Assembly: GCA_025618425.1 (NCBI GenBank) | Contig: CM046832.1 | Coordinates: 52,312,447 to 52,376,446, forward strand | Origin: Heliocidaris tuberculata | Lineage: Eukaryota > Echinodermata > Echinoidea > Camarodonta > Echinometridae | Direction of reading: 5' to 3' | Length of the DNA: 64,000 nt | Part shown: piece by piece, positions 34,158-48,283 of the stretch | Position numbering within the stretch: position 1 is the first letter of the stretch | Layout: each line of letters opens with the position of its first letter | Program-made: the position numbers and the translations under genes | Notes under the pieces: generated by a model | Seen by the model: only the letters and a program-made list of their open reading frames with translations | Told to the model about the DNA's origin: nothing | The model's database searches: none

Positions 34158-35858
34158 TATATTCCCTGTTTTAAACACAGTGCAGAGATACTCGCTAACA
34201 GTCACTGGATTAATGTGGGAACTTATGTTATATGAGAATACCATTAAAAATATGAGCAGTCGAGTGATGGATCATTGTGGTATGTTGATGGTACTGTAAA
34301 TAAGGAAGAAATGGTGTCATGATATGTATATGTCAATAAATCTTGACATACATAATTAATATTCTCTTCTTGCACATCATTCATTCATTAGATGATACAA
34401 TAAATCCATAAAATTGCAGGAATAAAATTGCAGGAATGATCTTTCCCACCCCCTCCCCTGAAAAATACTCAGGGTATTTAATGCAATACTGTACAAATCT
34501 ATATGTAAAGAGTATTACATGTCACTCCAATAGGTAAACAGATACTACTTTCTAGTAATTCTATCTCAAGTTCCTGAAATTTTAGTGTATATAGCTGCTT
34601 TACATTTGTTTTTACAGAGAATGCAGGTATAGAATTAATAGATAGAATTAATGTACACTGTATGTACCTGAATATGTGAGTCAGACTCATTCTGTCTTTA
34701 AGATTAAAAAAGTATTTACTCATTTTTTTCCTTCATAATCTCTTCCTCTATTTGAAGCAGGTATTTTCACATCTTAATTTCTCAATGATCAGTTCTGCCT
34801 AGCTTTTCTTCTTGTAACGTAGCTCTAAAATGATTTAAACAAGGGAATAAGGAACACTGAAGAACAGAAGATGCAGTGATTATTCATCACATGTGCTTCC
34901 TTTATATTTCTTATTTCCATCTCAGAAGGAAAGGGATTTCCCCTACTTTGACCTGTGAAGGAAAATCTATTTTTATTTATGATGTCATTGTTTGGTAGTT
35001 CACAGTTGTGGAGGTCTATGTTTTGTAGAAAATAATGTCTTGGACAAAATCTGGTCTGTGCATAATGTCATGATTTAAATTTTGATCACTTAAGTTGATG
35101 TTTTGAAGTTATTTTTGAACCTGATGTTCTGAATGGTTATGTTTTTTTTAATGAATGTTGTTTGTTATGGTCTGTCATCAATGGGTTGAATGGAAGCAGT
35201 GGTATTGTCATTGCCTCTCAGATCCTAAGAGCTTTGTATCAACAGTGACTGCAAAAATACCCCAAAGCACTTGGATATCTTATACAAATTATTCTTGTTT
35301 AAATTGTCTGAATCATTGATATTGTGCTAAAACTAGCATCCTGGACATTCACAGGTCATTTCAAATATACTTCTTACTGGAGTTGTCCAACAAGAAAAAA
35401 TCTGCAGTATGTAAACCACAATATTTTGACATAAATACAGGTGTATTGTGATTGACACACAGGTAAATACTGATAGCCCCCAAAAGAGTAAGGTAGCCTC
35501 CCTTGGCTCCCTTGATTTAAGCATGCACGTGTTTGCCAATAATACACTAATTAGTATCATCCAAAAATAGCATTTAGCCATGAATTAAAAAGCTTACCAT
35601 TTCTGGTAATATTTCAATATATCGGAGTATATGTCATACATGCATATTATAATAGAGCACATTCAAATAGTCAAAGTGGAAGTAGTAGGCTGTACCTTTT
35701 CCCCATTGGTATGACACGTGCTTCCAGCAATATAGGCCAAGGAGTAATTACTCATTAGCTATAAGTTGCAGAGTCATCGAATTGACAGAAAACCCTCATT
35801 GAGTATGTATATGTGGGACCATGTGTTTACTGTATGGAACTAGTAACTTGCATTACAG

Positions 35859-35970
35859 CGAGAAAGTTCCTGAGTGGAATATGGCTGTTTTTCATGTGGT
35901 TTGAGAGTGCATGCGTCTAGGATGGAAGGAAATTTGAGGATTATGAGCTTCAAGTCAGGAGTGATAACAG
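35859..35970 (+). CDS. Candidate alternative first coding exon
   Basis: A strong donor, AACAG then GTAAGG, stands at 35970/35971. The frame leading to it holds an ATG at 35922 and 16 codons (MEGNLRIMSFKSGVIT) plus one base, so it leaves in phase 1, exactly as exons 2 and 3 require. An in-frame stop at 35871-35873 excludes it as an internal coding exon. A possible acceptor (TTGCATTACAG) ends at 35858. It would replace the 230-residue N-terminus by 16 residues. Chance matches of this quality are possible in 38 kb. Confidence 0.27.
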
Positions 35971-36986
35971 GTAAGGTCTTAGAAACTGGTTGTTCTTACG
36001 CATAGAATTTAGTTGCCAAGCATTTCAGACTCCAGCAGGTTACAGAGAAGAAGACAAGCAGTGACAGAATGTTCTGATTCCAAGTCCTTCACAGGTTACA
36101 GGTTACAAGATCCAGAGAAGACCAAGAGTAAACACTAGAAAGATATAGACAGCCATAAAACCCTGAACCTTCACAGCATGAAACTTTCATGAATCTCAAC
36201 CCCTCACAAAATTTGTGAAATTTTCACACTTTTGAAGATTCTGTTTTTACAATATGATTTTGAGTATTGCCTTAATATTTTTCTACCCCACTACATAGAA
36301 ATAAGACATATATCTATCTGTATTTTAGCATAGTTTGCCATTATTCGGGTTTCAACAGTACTGATTTTCTTTCAGTAGATCAATGAAGACACATGCAATT
36401 TTTATGAACCCTACATACTTTTGAATCAGAATTATAGTCACAATTCTACACTGAATTAAAGTATGTTTTCAGTCTTAAAATAATGTCAAATAATAAGAAT
36501 TGAGACATTGAAATGAGAATTTCCAGCTCTGGTCATGATTGAAGTTTTTAGGGGGTTTTCCTATGTTTTTGTATTCTTTGTCATAAATCAGAGGATGTCA
36601 AGGAAATAAATGGTTTCAGGGAAGTTGTAATTACACCCGAAATATAAACAATGAATCTCTTTTTCCTTATTGTCCATTACTCATGCAACAAAACCATTAC
36701 AATCCTGTTTGAAACATATTCCCAGTTTTGCACATTTCCTATATGCTGAATAAGCTTGATAAAGATAGCTCAAACTAAAATGTTCAGCTTCATGATAGAT
36801 TCTTCTGTATTGTTATATGTTGTCATCTGCAATTTGCGAAACATTTTTTAAACAATGAGAACATGGTGCCTTGATTCATTTTTTTTTTCTTCATTGAAAA
36901 TAGAGCTGCAAAAGTACAGTGTTGGACACTTCATCTATACTTTAAAATTAAAGATGGCAGTGAAGGCAGGCAGGCATAGTCATATG

Positions 36987-37123
36987 GACAGAGAGAGAGA
37001 GAGAGAGAGAGAGAACAGAGAAAGATTAAAAGTAAGAAAAAGAAATAAATAAGAAAAACTGAAGAGAAATCACAAAGGTTGAGAAGGAGAGGGGTTTAAA
37101 GGGAGAGAGAGAGAGAGAGAGAA
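36987..37123 (+). repeat. Two (GA)n tracts
   Basis: (GA)n at about 36989-37015 and again at about 37101-37123, both purine on the sense strand. Confidence 0.92.
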
Positions 37124-38302
37124 AGACATCAGAAGCAGAGTGGCTGACATGCACACAGTTTGTTCAAAGAGGAGGGGTAGGGGCTAAAAGAACAAAAGCT
37201 GAAGAGATAAAATCCTGTACCAATTTTGAATAGAGAGTAATATTAGCAAGATTTCCTTAATGTATTTGCATCCATTAGTAATATCTTTCAATACATGACA
37301 TCCAACAAGTGAATTTCCTGATTGTAATTTCTGTAAGTGGCCCCCTCCCCCCTTTTCCTGTCATCTCTCTAAACAGTTCTTTTGCAGTTGTCATCCCCAA
37401 TTAAGGTTTGAAATGGATCCCAAATCAGAAAGAGTAGCGGAAGAACATTTTTGTTCTTCATTTTGTGAATTCTTTGAAGAAAATAAATTCTCTGCTCAGA
37501 AGTTCGATTTGTGATTGAAGAATAATATAACATTGATACACATGAAGGGTTTCTTCAAGGCCATCATCCAAACAATTATATTTGACTAAGAAATCATGGT
37601 GTTATATTTCCTCATTTAAAGTATCCTATGTATGATGTATAGTGAGCAGAAATAATCAAAGAAAATTATTTCAGCGTAGTATCCGGAGCGTGAAAAATCA
37701 ACAAAATGTGCAAATAGAAACTTTGAATAGCTAGCACACCCAAACATAAGACTTGGTTGAATACCAGGAAATGTGTTGATAGTGGGAGAATAGTTACAAA
37801 ATAAGCCCAAAAGAAAAGGTCTTTTAACATCATATAATCAGTTTTGTTCTGTACATTGTATGCATATTATAGTGAGAGGACATACATTATGTATCAATGC
37901 AGCATATATTTTTTTTTTTCAAGTCAAAACTAGATTTGTTATAATTCATTTTGGTTGTAGGACAGATAGTTTGATCCTTATGTTTGAGAAGAAGGACTTC
38001 TGGTAAGGTTAAAAGTTGAGAAATCGTCTTTCTGTCTTGTGTCCAATTGTGCATAATTATACAAAGAGATATAATCTACAATTTAGCAATCTTTATGTAG
38101 TCTTCATTTTGGCTTTTTGATAGATTTAATGGCTTTACATTGAAATTTTGTGTTAATTATGAGAAGGAAACAACTCTCATGCACATGATGTATGTAACAT
38201 CTTCATTGTTTAAAACTGAAGATTGTTATAATAGTGTGTAGATCTATAAACATATATCAAGTGCTGAGAGTCGGAAGGGTAATATCTCTATAAGTATATG
38301 AA

Positions 38303-38382
38303 TTAACCCATTGCTGACGGAAACTGAGTGGTCCCTGTACAAAGCCTATGGGAATTTTAAAAATCGGTAGTCATCGGGTTAA
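38303..38382. mobile_element. TTAA-ended hairpin MITE, 80 bp
   Basis: TTAACCCATTGCTGACGG at the left and GGTAGTCATCGGGTTAA at the right are imperfect inverses, each ending in TTAA. Confidence 0.6.
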
Positions 38383-39396
38383 TGCCCTTTTGGCTCTCAG
38401 AAGACAATTTTCTATTTTCATGGAAAGTTGAAACAGGATATGCTCATCACTTGCTTCTACCTGCATCTACTATCTGCGGTCCCGTTAGCGTGTAACAAGC
38501 ATCCTCTATTGCCTGAAAAAGTCGTAGGTGGCACTGGCAAAGAGTCAAATTCTGGCTCTTGCACGTAAGAGGAGGATTAGTCGGAGGGGCAGTTGCTGTA
38601 GTTATTTCATTATCTTTATATAAAAATTAAAAAAATGGGAGAAGCCTTTCTTTTTCCATTATGATGTATTTGAAGTTACAGAACAGTTGTTGAACACACA
38701 TTTACGTAATGCATTGTAGGTCACTGATATGAAAGATAATTCAGTTTTGTTGTTTTGTTTATTAAGTTATGTTTTATTTTAGGAAGGTTCCGGAGGCAAT
38801 CAATGTAGCTTTGTGACCCATTTTTGGCAGCTTGCAATGAATGACTCAAAAAAGATTGTTCCCTACCATCGTTGCTCTACATTTGGATTGCATGCATTTT
38901 GTAAGGATTTGTCAGTAAATGGTAAAAGGAGGGAGATGCAGGGACATTGGGGTTTCTCTTTTTTTTTGTTCATAGGCTAACCAAATCTCAGAAAGCAAGA
39001 GAAATGATAACCCTTTGGGAATTTAGAGCATTTTTTTTTTTCTTACATAATGCTTTAGAATTAGAAGACTAAGCATTAGAAGTAAAAGTGGGTCATTTTG
39101 CACGGTATGTTGAAATAGAAACGATCCCAGCAAATCAAGATAGTAATCTTTCCAGTCTTCAGAACGATACTCCATGTGTTGACATATGCCTACATTACCT
39201 GCAAGTCTACAAATGTATAACTGGCCGTTGCAGGAAATCTAATTAGGAACAATAACGGCCCAAGGCCCTTCACACTTGTGATTTTTTTAATTCTGAAAGG
39301 AACAGAGATAAGTGGGAATCCGTGGGCTGGGTAGTGGTCTCCCAGTATCTTGTGCTTCTAGTCACTGTCTGTCCCTAAAGGCTCTTCCACACTTAG

Positions 39397-39540
39397 CAGG
39401 GGCATATCCAGGATTTTGTAAAATTGGGAGGGGGCACATTTCTAAGAAAACAAATTTCTGACAAATAAAAAAATATTTAAAAAAACTTTTCAGGTGCCTC
39501 TTGGGTTGAAAATTTGAAAAAGGGGCACATTATTTGGGGT
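39397..39540. mobile_element. hAT-like element, left-end fragment
   Basis: CAGGGGCATATCCAGG at the left end is followed by a G-rich stretch with GGGGGCACAT and CAAATTTCTGACAA, the same order of words as at 49458. No right terminus is found. Confidence 0.48.
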
Positions 39541-41425
39541 TGTGTATGTAAGGTTTGCCACATGGGTTTCAAAGGGAGCAGAGTCGGTTGTACCCCCTAA
39601 ATCTACAAGTGCATTTAGGCCTATATTTCCTCCCTTTTACAGGACTAAAACTCTGGAGATCGATTCAAAGCCAGTTTGTATCCCCATTCCCTTTATCCTT
39701 TATAGGGTACAGCAAGGCTATCTGCACATGCCTTTTTTAAATCTCTATTTCAGTAATTGATTGTGGAAAGGAGATTAACTTAATTAATAGGTAATCATGT
39801 GGTCAAACAGGAGTCGCAGGAAAACGGAATAGATTAGGTAAATGACGTGGAATGTCGTCTAAATGAAGGATTTTGAAATATCCGATTCCACCGTACATTA
39901 AGATCAACTGATATACTATACTAGTAACTATTTTACGATGCTTATTCTCAATAAAAAAAAACCCATTACAATTCTTGTGTTTTTGTACAGGTAAATTCAT
40001 TGAATGTATTCAACATATGACACAGACTAACAATTAAAGAAATGATTCTTTTCTTTCACCAATTTATGAAATCTCTATATTGGCTTTTATGATTTTTTTC
40101 ATAGGTATATGTTTGATTGTATGTATTATTCCAGACCTAAGGAAGGTGTGATGACTATCGAAGAAATGAATACTTCTAGAACACTGAAATGGAGATACAC
40201 GTACATTCATAATATTTTACAATTTAAATTCTTATTTGCAATTCAAACTTTTGAATTACACTGGCATAGATATTCTAAAATTGGGGTAAACATGTGAAAA
40301 TAACAATGAGTCAAATTTGTGACTGTAGATTAAAGTTAATTTATTTTGAATTCTGGTAATGAAACTGAATTTTGAGAGAAACTTTACTGGGAGCAGCTGA
40401 AGGATGTATATCATTTACATAGAGTATATGCTTATCTGGCTGTCAGGAGATATATGATAATCATTTATCTCGGGGGCAACTAAAAAAAAATGAAGAAAGA
40501 AATCTCAATTTGGGGGGGGGGGGGGATTGCATGCACATGGTTTATGTTTTATTATTTTCATATTCCTTAACTATTAACCCATAGAATTTTTGTTTGATGT
40601 ATACTAGCAGTCTACAAACTGTTGTTATAGGTGATTGATGCCCTTTGGACAAAAAAAAAATAACAAAAAACAAATGCTTTATGTTAGATAAAAACTATTA
40701 CATCCAGTGTAAAATGAAATATATCCTGACCTAAAAAAGGAAGAATCTTCTATATTTTGATTGTAAGTAGGGCCTTCCACTTCTTATTAGGAACTGTCAA
40801 TAATTGTTAGTCTGGTCATTAAGGCTTTTGTTCATTGTATGTTTTCAAATTTGAATCCTGGGAATTTCAAACCCATGCAGGATTACAATAGCATATGGAG
40901 CATAGACATAGGAGTACAATTAATGAATATTTCTTGCCGTCACAGAGAAAGAATTTTTCAGGGATAAATTTTGAGAATTATTGCAGGTCGATTGACTGGA
41001 ATGACAGCATGATGTCATATTATTGACATATTAATTTGTTTGGAAAACTGTCAATTTCCTTCACTAACACTCTGGGCTATCAAGATATTTAAAAAATTCA
41101 GAAGATGCAGAATGTCGGATTCAGTGGCGATCAACGAAATCTGTTCAAAACCTTTTAGTGCCCTATATAGAGCACAATGCATTGAAAAGCCATTGATGTA
41201 TTACTCACTTTATATGATTTTGAAGTGGAGTTGGAAATGTATAGCATGAATTCATATTGCACCACTTCCACTGATGACATAAGTATGATATTTTCAGCAA
41301 TTTTCATCTATCACCAACAAATGATAACGACAAAGGCTTTGTTCTTCAAGGTTCATTACACTGAAAGTGTTATAAGGCGTACTTAGTTTCGGTTGAGTAC
41401 TATCCTGGAGTGTCTATGTAATGTA

Positions 41426-41898
41426 GCTTGTTTAGACTACAGGAAATTTATACGAGATTTGTATATAAAGAAACGTCATGTAAAGAATCATCTTATAGCA
41501 AAAGGAGCATACAAACTGGACTACTGCATCGTATAAAGAAACTGGTTTTGGGGGGAAGTCTGCCATATATTTTGTATTAGATTACATGGACAGGGATGGA
41601 GCATACAAAAATTACAGCAGATTGCATGGTCCCATCATCGTGCACACATGATAAGCCCCACCCGATTATACAGTTTTTTGTATGATACGACATTCAGACT
41701 AGAAGGGGATGCTGATTCTTTATTAAGTTTTCATTCGAAATGATGCTCAAACGTGTGTTTTGCTACACAAACACAAACATTTCATTATATGACATTTCGT
41801 TATTCGACATTTACACTTTAACAAATTAATTACTTATCATATAGCTATACAGTTTTCACATAGTGATACAATGAATTTAGGTATAGTCTGAACAGGGG
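41426..41898 (+). mobile_element. MITE family B, copy 2
   Basis: The ends GCTTGTTTAGACTAC and GTCTGAACAGGGG are inverted matches. The interior ATCATCGTGCACACATGATA and TTTTCATTCGAAATGATGCT aligns with copy 1 at 21430-22008 in the same orientation, without the nested insertion. Confidence 0.75.
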
Positions 41899-42102
41899 AT
41901 ATGATCCTTACCAAGTAAGCATGCATGTGCAATCCTTTATCAGGTATATCCTGATGGATATTTAGAAACCACCTGTCTTAGCTCTACCCCTTCCCAAATT
42001 AGAGAACACCCTTCCACTTTATAATCGGATTGTTATGGGGTGTCAATCATGTCCAGGCTCATAGCTGCCACTATTAACTCTTGGAGATAATTTCATTTTC
42101 AT

Positions 42103-42508
42103 TTAAAGATAATGTTGAGTTCTGGTCATGAGATTGAATTGTGAAAGAAACCATCTCTAAGCATTTGGGAAAGGTCGATTATGTCAACATAAAAATTAGT
42201 GTCTACTGTGAGGTGTCTACTGTGAGGTTTTGGAATCATCAAAATGATAAGAAATTGACCAAATCTCACCGAAAATCACATGCACTGCACACAGAAATGA
42301 GTGTATGGGACTGCACACACATGTGACATGAATGTTCAGCCCAAACACTTCAGCTATTTCTAGTCATATTTCGAATATAAGGGCACTTTAAGAGCAATGC
42401 TTTTCAGGGAACATTTTTACTATGATGATCTTCCAAACTGACATGAAAGGAATGAGAAATCTCACAAATTATTTTTCACCTTTTCCCAGAACTCAACCTT
42501 CCCTTTAA
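42103..42508 (-). mobile_element. MITE family A, copy 2
   Basis: Both ends are TTAA (42103-42106 and 42505-42508). TTAAAGATAATGTTGAGTTC at the left pairs with GAACTCAACCTTCCCTTTAA, a terminal inverted repeat of about 23 bp. It aligns end to end with 5309-5698 on the other strand. Confidence 0.85.
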
Positions 42509-45500
42509 CATGAAGTTAGGATGGGTTTCATTCCAAGTAATTTCGAACTTTTTGTTCACAAAATCAAAGGCCTGTATTCTGCTAAAATTTTAATCTGTCC
42601 CTGGGTCTAAAGTTGAGTTTTAAATAAAGAAAGTTAGACAGAGGTCTAAGTTTTCCTTTTGTGAAACATGACTTCAGACTGTGTCTCAGGTTTAACTGGA
42701 TTAGTAGAGCACCAACCAAAGAGAATGAATTCTGGTGATAGTTTGTACATTTTAATCCCTTATGTTCCATGGACAGCAGATACTGCCTGAGAATATCAAT
42801 ATTCTCTTATATGTTTGGAAGAAAAGTGATTGTTTAGTCCTAAAGTAGAAATAGACATGTACATGTATCTTTTGAAAATTGTTCTCATAAAAGGTATTTA
42901 AAGCCAAATTTAACAATGAATCAATGATTTAAGATCCCACATTTGACTTGAAAATGATTTTGGACATCTTTTTTCATTCCTAGTAGCACAGAAGTGGTAA
43001 GCCTGATGAGTATGGTTGATTTTTTTTAAACTAAAAAAGAACAACAACAACAAAATAAAACACACACACACTAGTCATAAATCCAAGCTTGTGATATTTT
43101 GGGTATTGTTGTTAACAATTTTTTTATCGTGGGTTTTGTAGATTTGTGATGAATTGTAATGAATATTACGAAGTAGCTGTGTACAGAAGTTGTTCACGTT
43201 GAATGTCTACATGCTTAAAGCATGCATTGATCTACTCGTACTTGTCCTTTTTTCCCTTTAAATCTATCATTTATTGACCTATGATATGTCATGCGTATCA
43301 GGTTCCAAATAAAGCTTGCTTTATTAAAGACTATATGATTTCTTTGATGATAACAATGGTTTGAATCCATCCCCATTTTTCAGAAGTGAGATGCATTAAG
43401 TGATTTCTGTGAAGAAGGAAGGTTAATCTTCTTTTTGGAGCTAAAAGTTCATGTATTCCACATTTGGATTGGCCTACATGAGTAGTGGAATGTAAATGGC
43501 ATTGTTTTTGGGCAATTATGCCTTTGTACAGGAATATGTTGGCTGATAAGAATCAACCATAGTACAACTACCAAGTTCTGTTATTTCATCAATGCTCTCA
43601 GTACAAGACCAGGGCAATATTTTGATCAATTTCAAGTTACATGTCATTCAGAACTCTCTGTGAGCATTCATTCAAGATTCACCTATACATGTAAGTTAAA
43701 GATACCCTTTTGAGGAAAATCGCATTTGTTTTAGATTTTTGAAGAAAAAATGCATTAGTTGTTTCAGACTTTAGATCTGTTACAATGCTTGGCACAATGC
43801 ACATATGCCGTCAATTTACTGTTCTAAGAAAATTCTCCATTCTGGTTTTTAGTTGTATGGTGTGAATGTTTAGGAATCTGTAACTCATCAGGTACCTAAG
43901 GTAGAATATAGAGACCTTTACATGACAGTCTTTATGGACAAGATAATGGTTCTATATCTTCCTCGGATGACTTTTATGCATTGCTCAGTTTAACTTTTTT
44001 TAAATAAAGTAGGAAAGATTGAATGATTGGTTGTTTTTATTCAGTATTTCATCCCAATATTAAAATGTTAAACATTATTGCTTAAACCTTTAAAAAGATA
44101 CAAATATATATTTTTAAAAGTTTAAGTTGATAATTTTCAAATAGACTCTACATTTGAAGCACTTCACATAATACCTGAATATATTTTCTGATAATGAAAT
44201 AATGAATAATTGTACTGAAAAAAAAGTACAACACTCCCCATACTACAAGTTTGAACTTGAGTAAGCTTCCAGAAAGGCAGAAAGGCAATTTTTGTTTGAT
44301 TGAAAGAAAAGATTTGGAGACGTTGATTTATGTATTTTGGGGATCAGTGGATTGTGAAAATGTTACCACAAGCTCATGCAGCCACATTGATCATGTTATT
44401 TAGACCCCATTGTGGATAGCAGGAAGAACAGCTGTAAAGCTGATCAGATTAAACAGTGAGAACAAGTGTTCACATTAAGAGCAATTGGCCCTGGCCTTGT
44501 CATGTTCTTGTCTATGTTACATGTACCTAATTGGCTTTGTCTCATCATTACATAACACTCCGAACATTTGCAGGAAAAGGCTTAAGTAAACTTCACCTTT
44601 TCTGTCTCTCCAAGAATAATTGATTTTCTTTATAGCTTGCCAAATGTATTGAGGAAATGGAGTTACATATGGTAGAGGCTATATGTATACATTTGAATAG
44701 TCATGATCAAGACAACAATCAATTGTTTTCACACTTGCTGATACCTAATTAAGCTTGTTTTATATTGTCATGTCTTTGTTAACTAAAATGATGACTTGAT
44801 CCACTGTACATATGGAATTGTTGTATCCAATGACAGGGGTAACAATGCAATGTAAAGTGCTTTGATCCATTACTTTTAAATGGAAAGATGCTGTATTTAG
44901 ACAAATTCAATATTTGTATTAGCCTGTATATGGTATCTGTTTGCTTAATCTATAGATAGATTACATATATTGCCTTCTATTCCTATTGTAGTCAAAGTTT
45001 GAGAAAGCTCTGTGAACCACCTTCTTTCCCTCCCCCAAAATGACATTTGAAATTTATTGATTACATTTTAAAAGTAAATCAAAAAAGGAGGAAAGTACAT
45101 GGTTTTCACATGCGATACTCCATTTTCCATATTTATTTAAAATTCACTCATAGATTCATATGAAAGGAGTAGAAAAATTCCTAACCCTTCAGCATGCAGT
45201 ACCTAGAGAAATGGATGTATACTATAGAGAATCCAAATCTCTGTGTTCTTGCTGTTTTTTTTTTCTTGGATGTGTCTTTAAAGTCTCCTCTTTTTGTTAT
45301 TCGACACCTACCAACCAGTTTCATTCTCCAAGCTTTGGTAATTTCACCTGTAAAAGAAAATCAAAATCCCAAGCCACAACATCCCATTAGGTATCAGTTT
45401 AATACCACAGAGACATATGGGTATTTTATCATGGTTTTTAAACTTTTCTCCAGTCATAACTTGATAGTTTCTCATGTAATGATAATAACGAGTGACCTCA

Positions 45501-46617
45501 CATCTTTCACAATGATTCCCTTTTCCCCTTAGCCATCTGTCAACCAGACTGAAAAAAATATGAAATTGAACTATCAATCATCTAAAATGTCACTCTCCCA
45601 ACTGCCCTCGTGATTACCGTCTCCAGTTTCATAACTCTACTGTTTTTGGTAACATTATAGATATATCCTCAACTTGAACTCCTGAATATTTGTGTCACTG
45701 TAGGTGTGACTCCAAAACAAAAGTTTATCGCAAAAAGGACACAACTTTTTATTCTCTTGGCAAAACTCACTGGAATGCAGAGTTAGTGAACCCTCTTGAA
45801 TAGTTTGAGATTGAATGCCAACACCTTTAGACATGCCACACCCAGAGCTAACAGATTATCTCATCAGGTTTCCATGGAAACTGATTGACACAGTGTCATG
45901 GCACCCTTCTTGCTTATGGGTAGATGCCAGAATCTCTTCCATATTCTGTAGGGCCCTTTAAAAGAAGAGTGTTTGTTATGTTACCTTTGTTAATTGATTC
46001 ATTCAGTCTTTTTATTCCCTTCTGTGTAATATGTCTTATAAATAATATATCAGTCCACTCTAAATGGTAAAAACTAGACATACGAACTGTGCATGCTTGA
46101 TCCTTATGTAATAGTTACCTACATGAAATGCTTCCGATTGGATTCATGGATCCTTGCCAGTGATATCGCAGCCCGAATCAATCCAGAGACATCGGCAACA
46201 GAATCTGTCACTAATTGAGATGGGATCCAACAGATGACATCTAAATTTGGGTCTGGCTGCAGCCAGCACTAATCGGAACAATTTATTTTTAGCCAAATCT
46301 TTATTGTAAAGATTCAAATAGGCACACTATTGTCACCTAATTCTAATACCCGGTATGATGTCAAACAAATCAAATTCTTTTTATTATTAATCTATGAGCA
46401 ATTTATCACTATGGACAATAATATAGAAGCAACTGGTGTCTCACAGCCCCTCTTACCCTCTCCTCATCCCAACATCCTCTTGATGAATGAAAATTCTTTT
46501 TGTAAAATGATAATGATGATGTGATCTTTTGACCCCTCCTGTGCCACATATTTCTTCAACACTTGTCATTAATAAACTGTTGAGGGTTAATTTTGGTTTT
46601 TAGTGCTTTGTTTCAAT

Positions 46618-46857
46618 GGGTGATTTCAAGTTCGGTGTTGAAACCTGGTGTTGGTGTTGGGGCAAAACTAGCACCAACCACAACACCGAACCTGAAATGA
46701 AGCTGGCACTGGGATTGCCTTCACTAGGTGTTGAGCTATCAATAATGTGATTGGTATCATTTTTGTTAACTCGAATTTGGTGTTGGGGCTAGAATCAGCA
46801 GCCCAATTCACGCTCCCAACACCAGCACCAACACCAACACCGAACTTGAAATCACCC
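46618..46857. mobile_element. Foldback element of GGTGTTG/CAACACC words, 240 bp
   Basis: GGGTGATTTCAAGTTCGGTG at the left is inverted exactly at the right as CACCGAACTTGAAATCACCC. Inside the arms are repeated GTTGGTGTTGG and CAACACCAACACC words, then a second inner inverted pair around TTCACTAGGTGTTGAG. Flanking bases do not show a clear target duplication. The minus-strand frame across it (46668-46973) reflects the repeat words. Confidence 0.85.
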
Positions 46858-47364
46858 AATGTTAAAATGGGTAGGAAATAACAGAAATAACCTCCATGGG
46901 AATTAATTTCACAATGAAGGTACCTGTTTGTGCTTTCAGAAGAAAAATGTAGCCATTCGTAGGCAAAATGCAATGTTCAACACACATTCTTGGGCGGAGT
47001 TGCCACCCACACCACGGAAGGGGTCAAGAATTATTATATAGAACTGATCATCTTCTTTCTTACTTTGTCAGATTTGAGTGATAATCCATTCAATCTGAGA
47101 AAAAAAATAGGATTGTTATCATTGTAGTGCAGATATTACATAGAAGTCTCTAGACTTCCCATGACTTATCATGACAAACCCATGATAATTGGAATAATTA
47201 GTACAGACATAGATTGTCATTTGTATCTATATAATCGACATTATTCTATTTTGAAAGGAAGCTTGACATCCTACTTTCAGTTTTGAATGTACTAGTATGT
47301 TGCATCATATTATAAGTTTGGGTACACAAAAAATAATGAATCCAATATTCTTGGCTCTCTGACT

Positions 47365-47556
47365 GTAAACACGATAAAAACTACTTCCGAAAAATAAACT
47401 AGGGCAATTTCAAAGGCCTATTGTACTGCCCATAGAAATCAGGTTCGGATTACGTAATACGCCATTGTAATGTTCGCACATTTCTAAAAGTGATAGACAG
47501 GGCTATTGAAATTGCCTTCAGTTGATTCTTCGAAAGTAGTTTTTATTGTGTTTGTA
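47365..47556. mobile_element. MITE family C with ~48 bp terminal inverted repeats
   Basis: AACACGATAAAAACTACTTC at the left, continuing through CTAGGGCAATTTCAA, is inverted at 47506-47556. The interior GTAATGTTCGCACA is shared with 56725-56890, a partial relative in the same orientation that retains AATCAACTGAGGGGCAATGT and GTAATGTTCGCACAG. Confidence 0.82.
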
Positions 47557-48283
47557 TAAGAGGGTCATTCAGTGGATAGATATTAGTTTCAAAGGAAATT
47601 AAACATTCTTATATACTTCAGTGAAACTCAAATTAGAAGGCCTAGTCATACTTCCTTCTTTTCTGTGGTTCCTTGTCCACTTTTGCTGTGATAAATATGT
47701 TATTCTTTAACTTCAACATTTCTCTGTTTAATTTTTGTTGTTGAAATTTGTAAAATATTAGTTAAATATATGCAATAAAATAGTAATTCTTTAGTAGTTG
47801 CAGTAAAAAGATTGAGAGGGATGTGTACCTGGTGGTTACCATCGACCACAATCACAAAATGACATAAACTAATAAAACTTTCAAGATAGTACTAAAAGGT
47901 GTAATAGTATAACCCTTAATCAAGATTGTCAATAATTCAAGTGAGAATTTAAACCCTGTTTTGCCAACAAGTTTACAAAGATTTATCACAAATATGCATG
48001 TACAAGAAAAGCTACTGATCATCAGTTTATTATTCCATGGTTCATGTAGTGTTCAAGTGAAAAGGAAATGGAAGAGGGTTGAGGAGGGTTGAGAACGATG
48101 AGCCCCTTATCTCTTGAAAAAACCATCATCAATTGAGACAGAGCTGCAGCTGAAGTGATTGTCCGTGAGTTGTGATGTAAAAAGTGACTGATTGCAAGCA
48201 ATTTGTAATCCTGCAATGTTCAGTTGTATCAAACTTTACAGTTAGAGGTAGAACATTTCGAAAACCCTTTCCCTCAGCACTTT

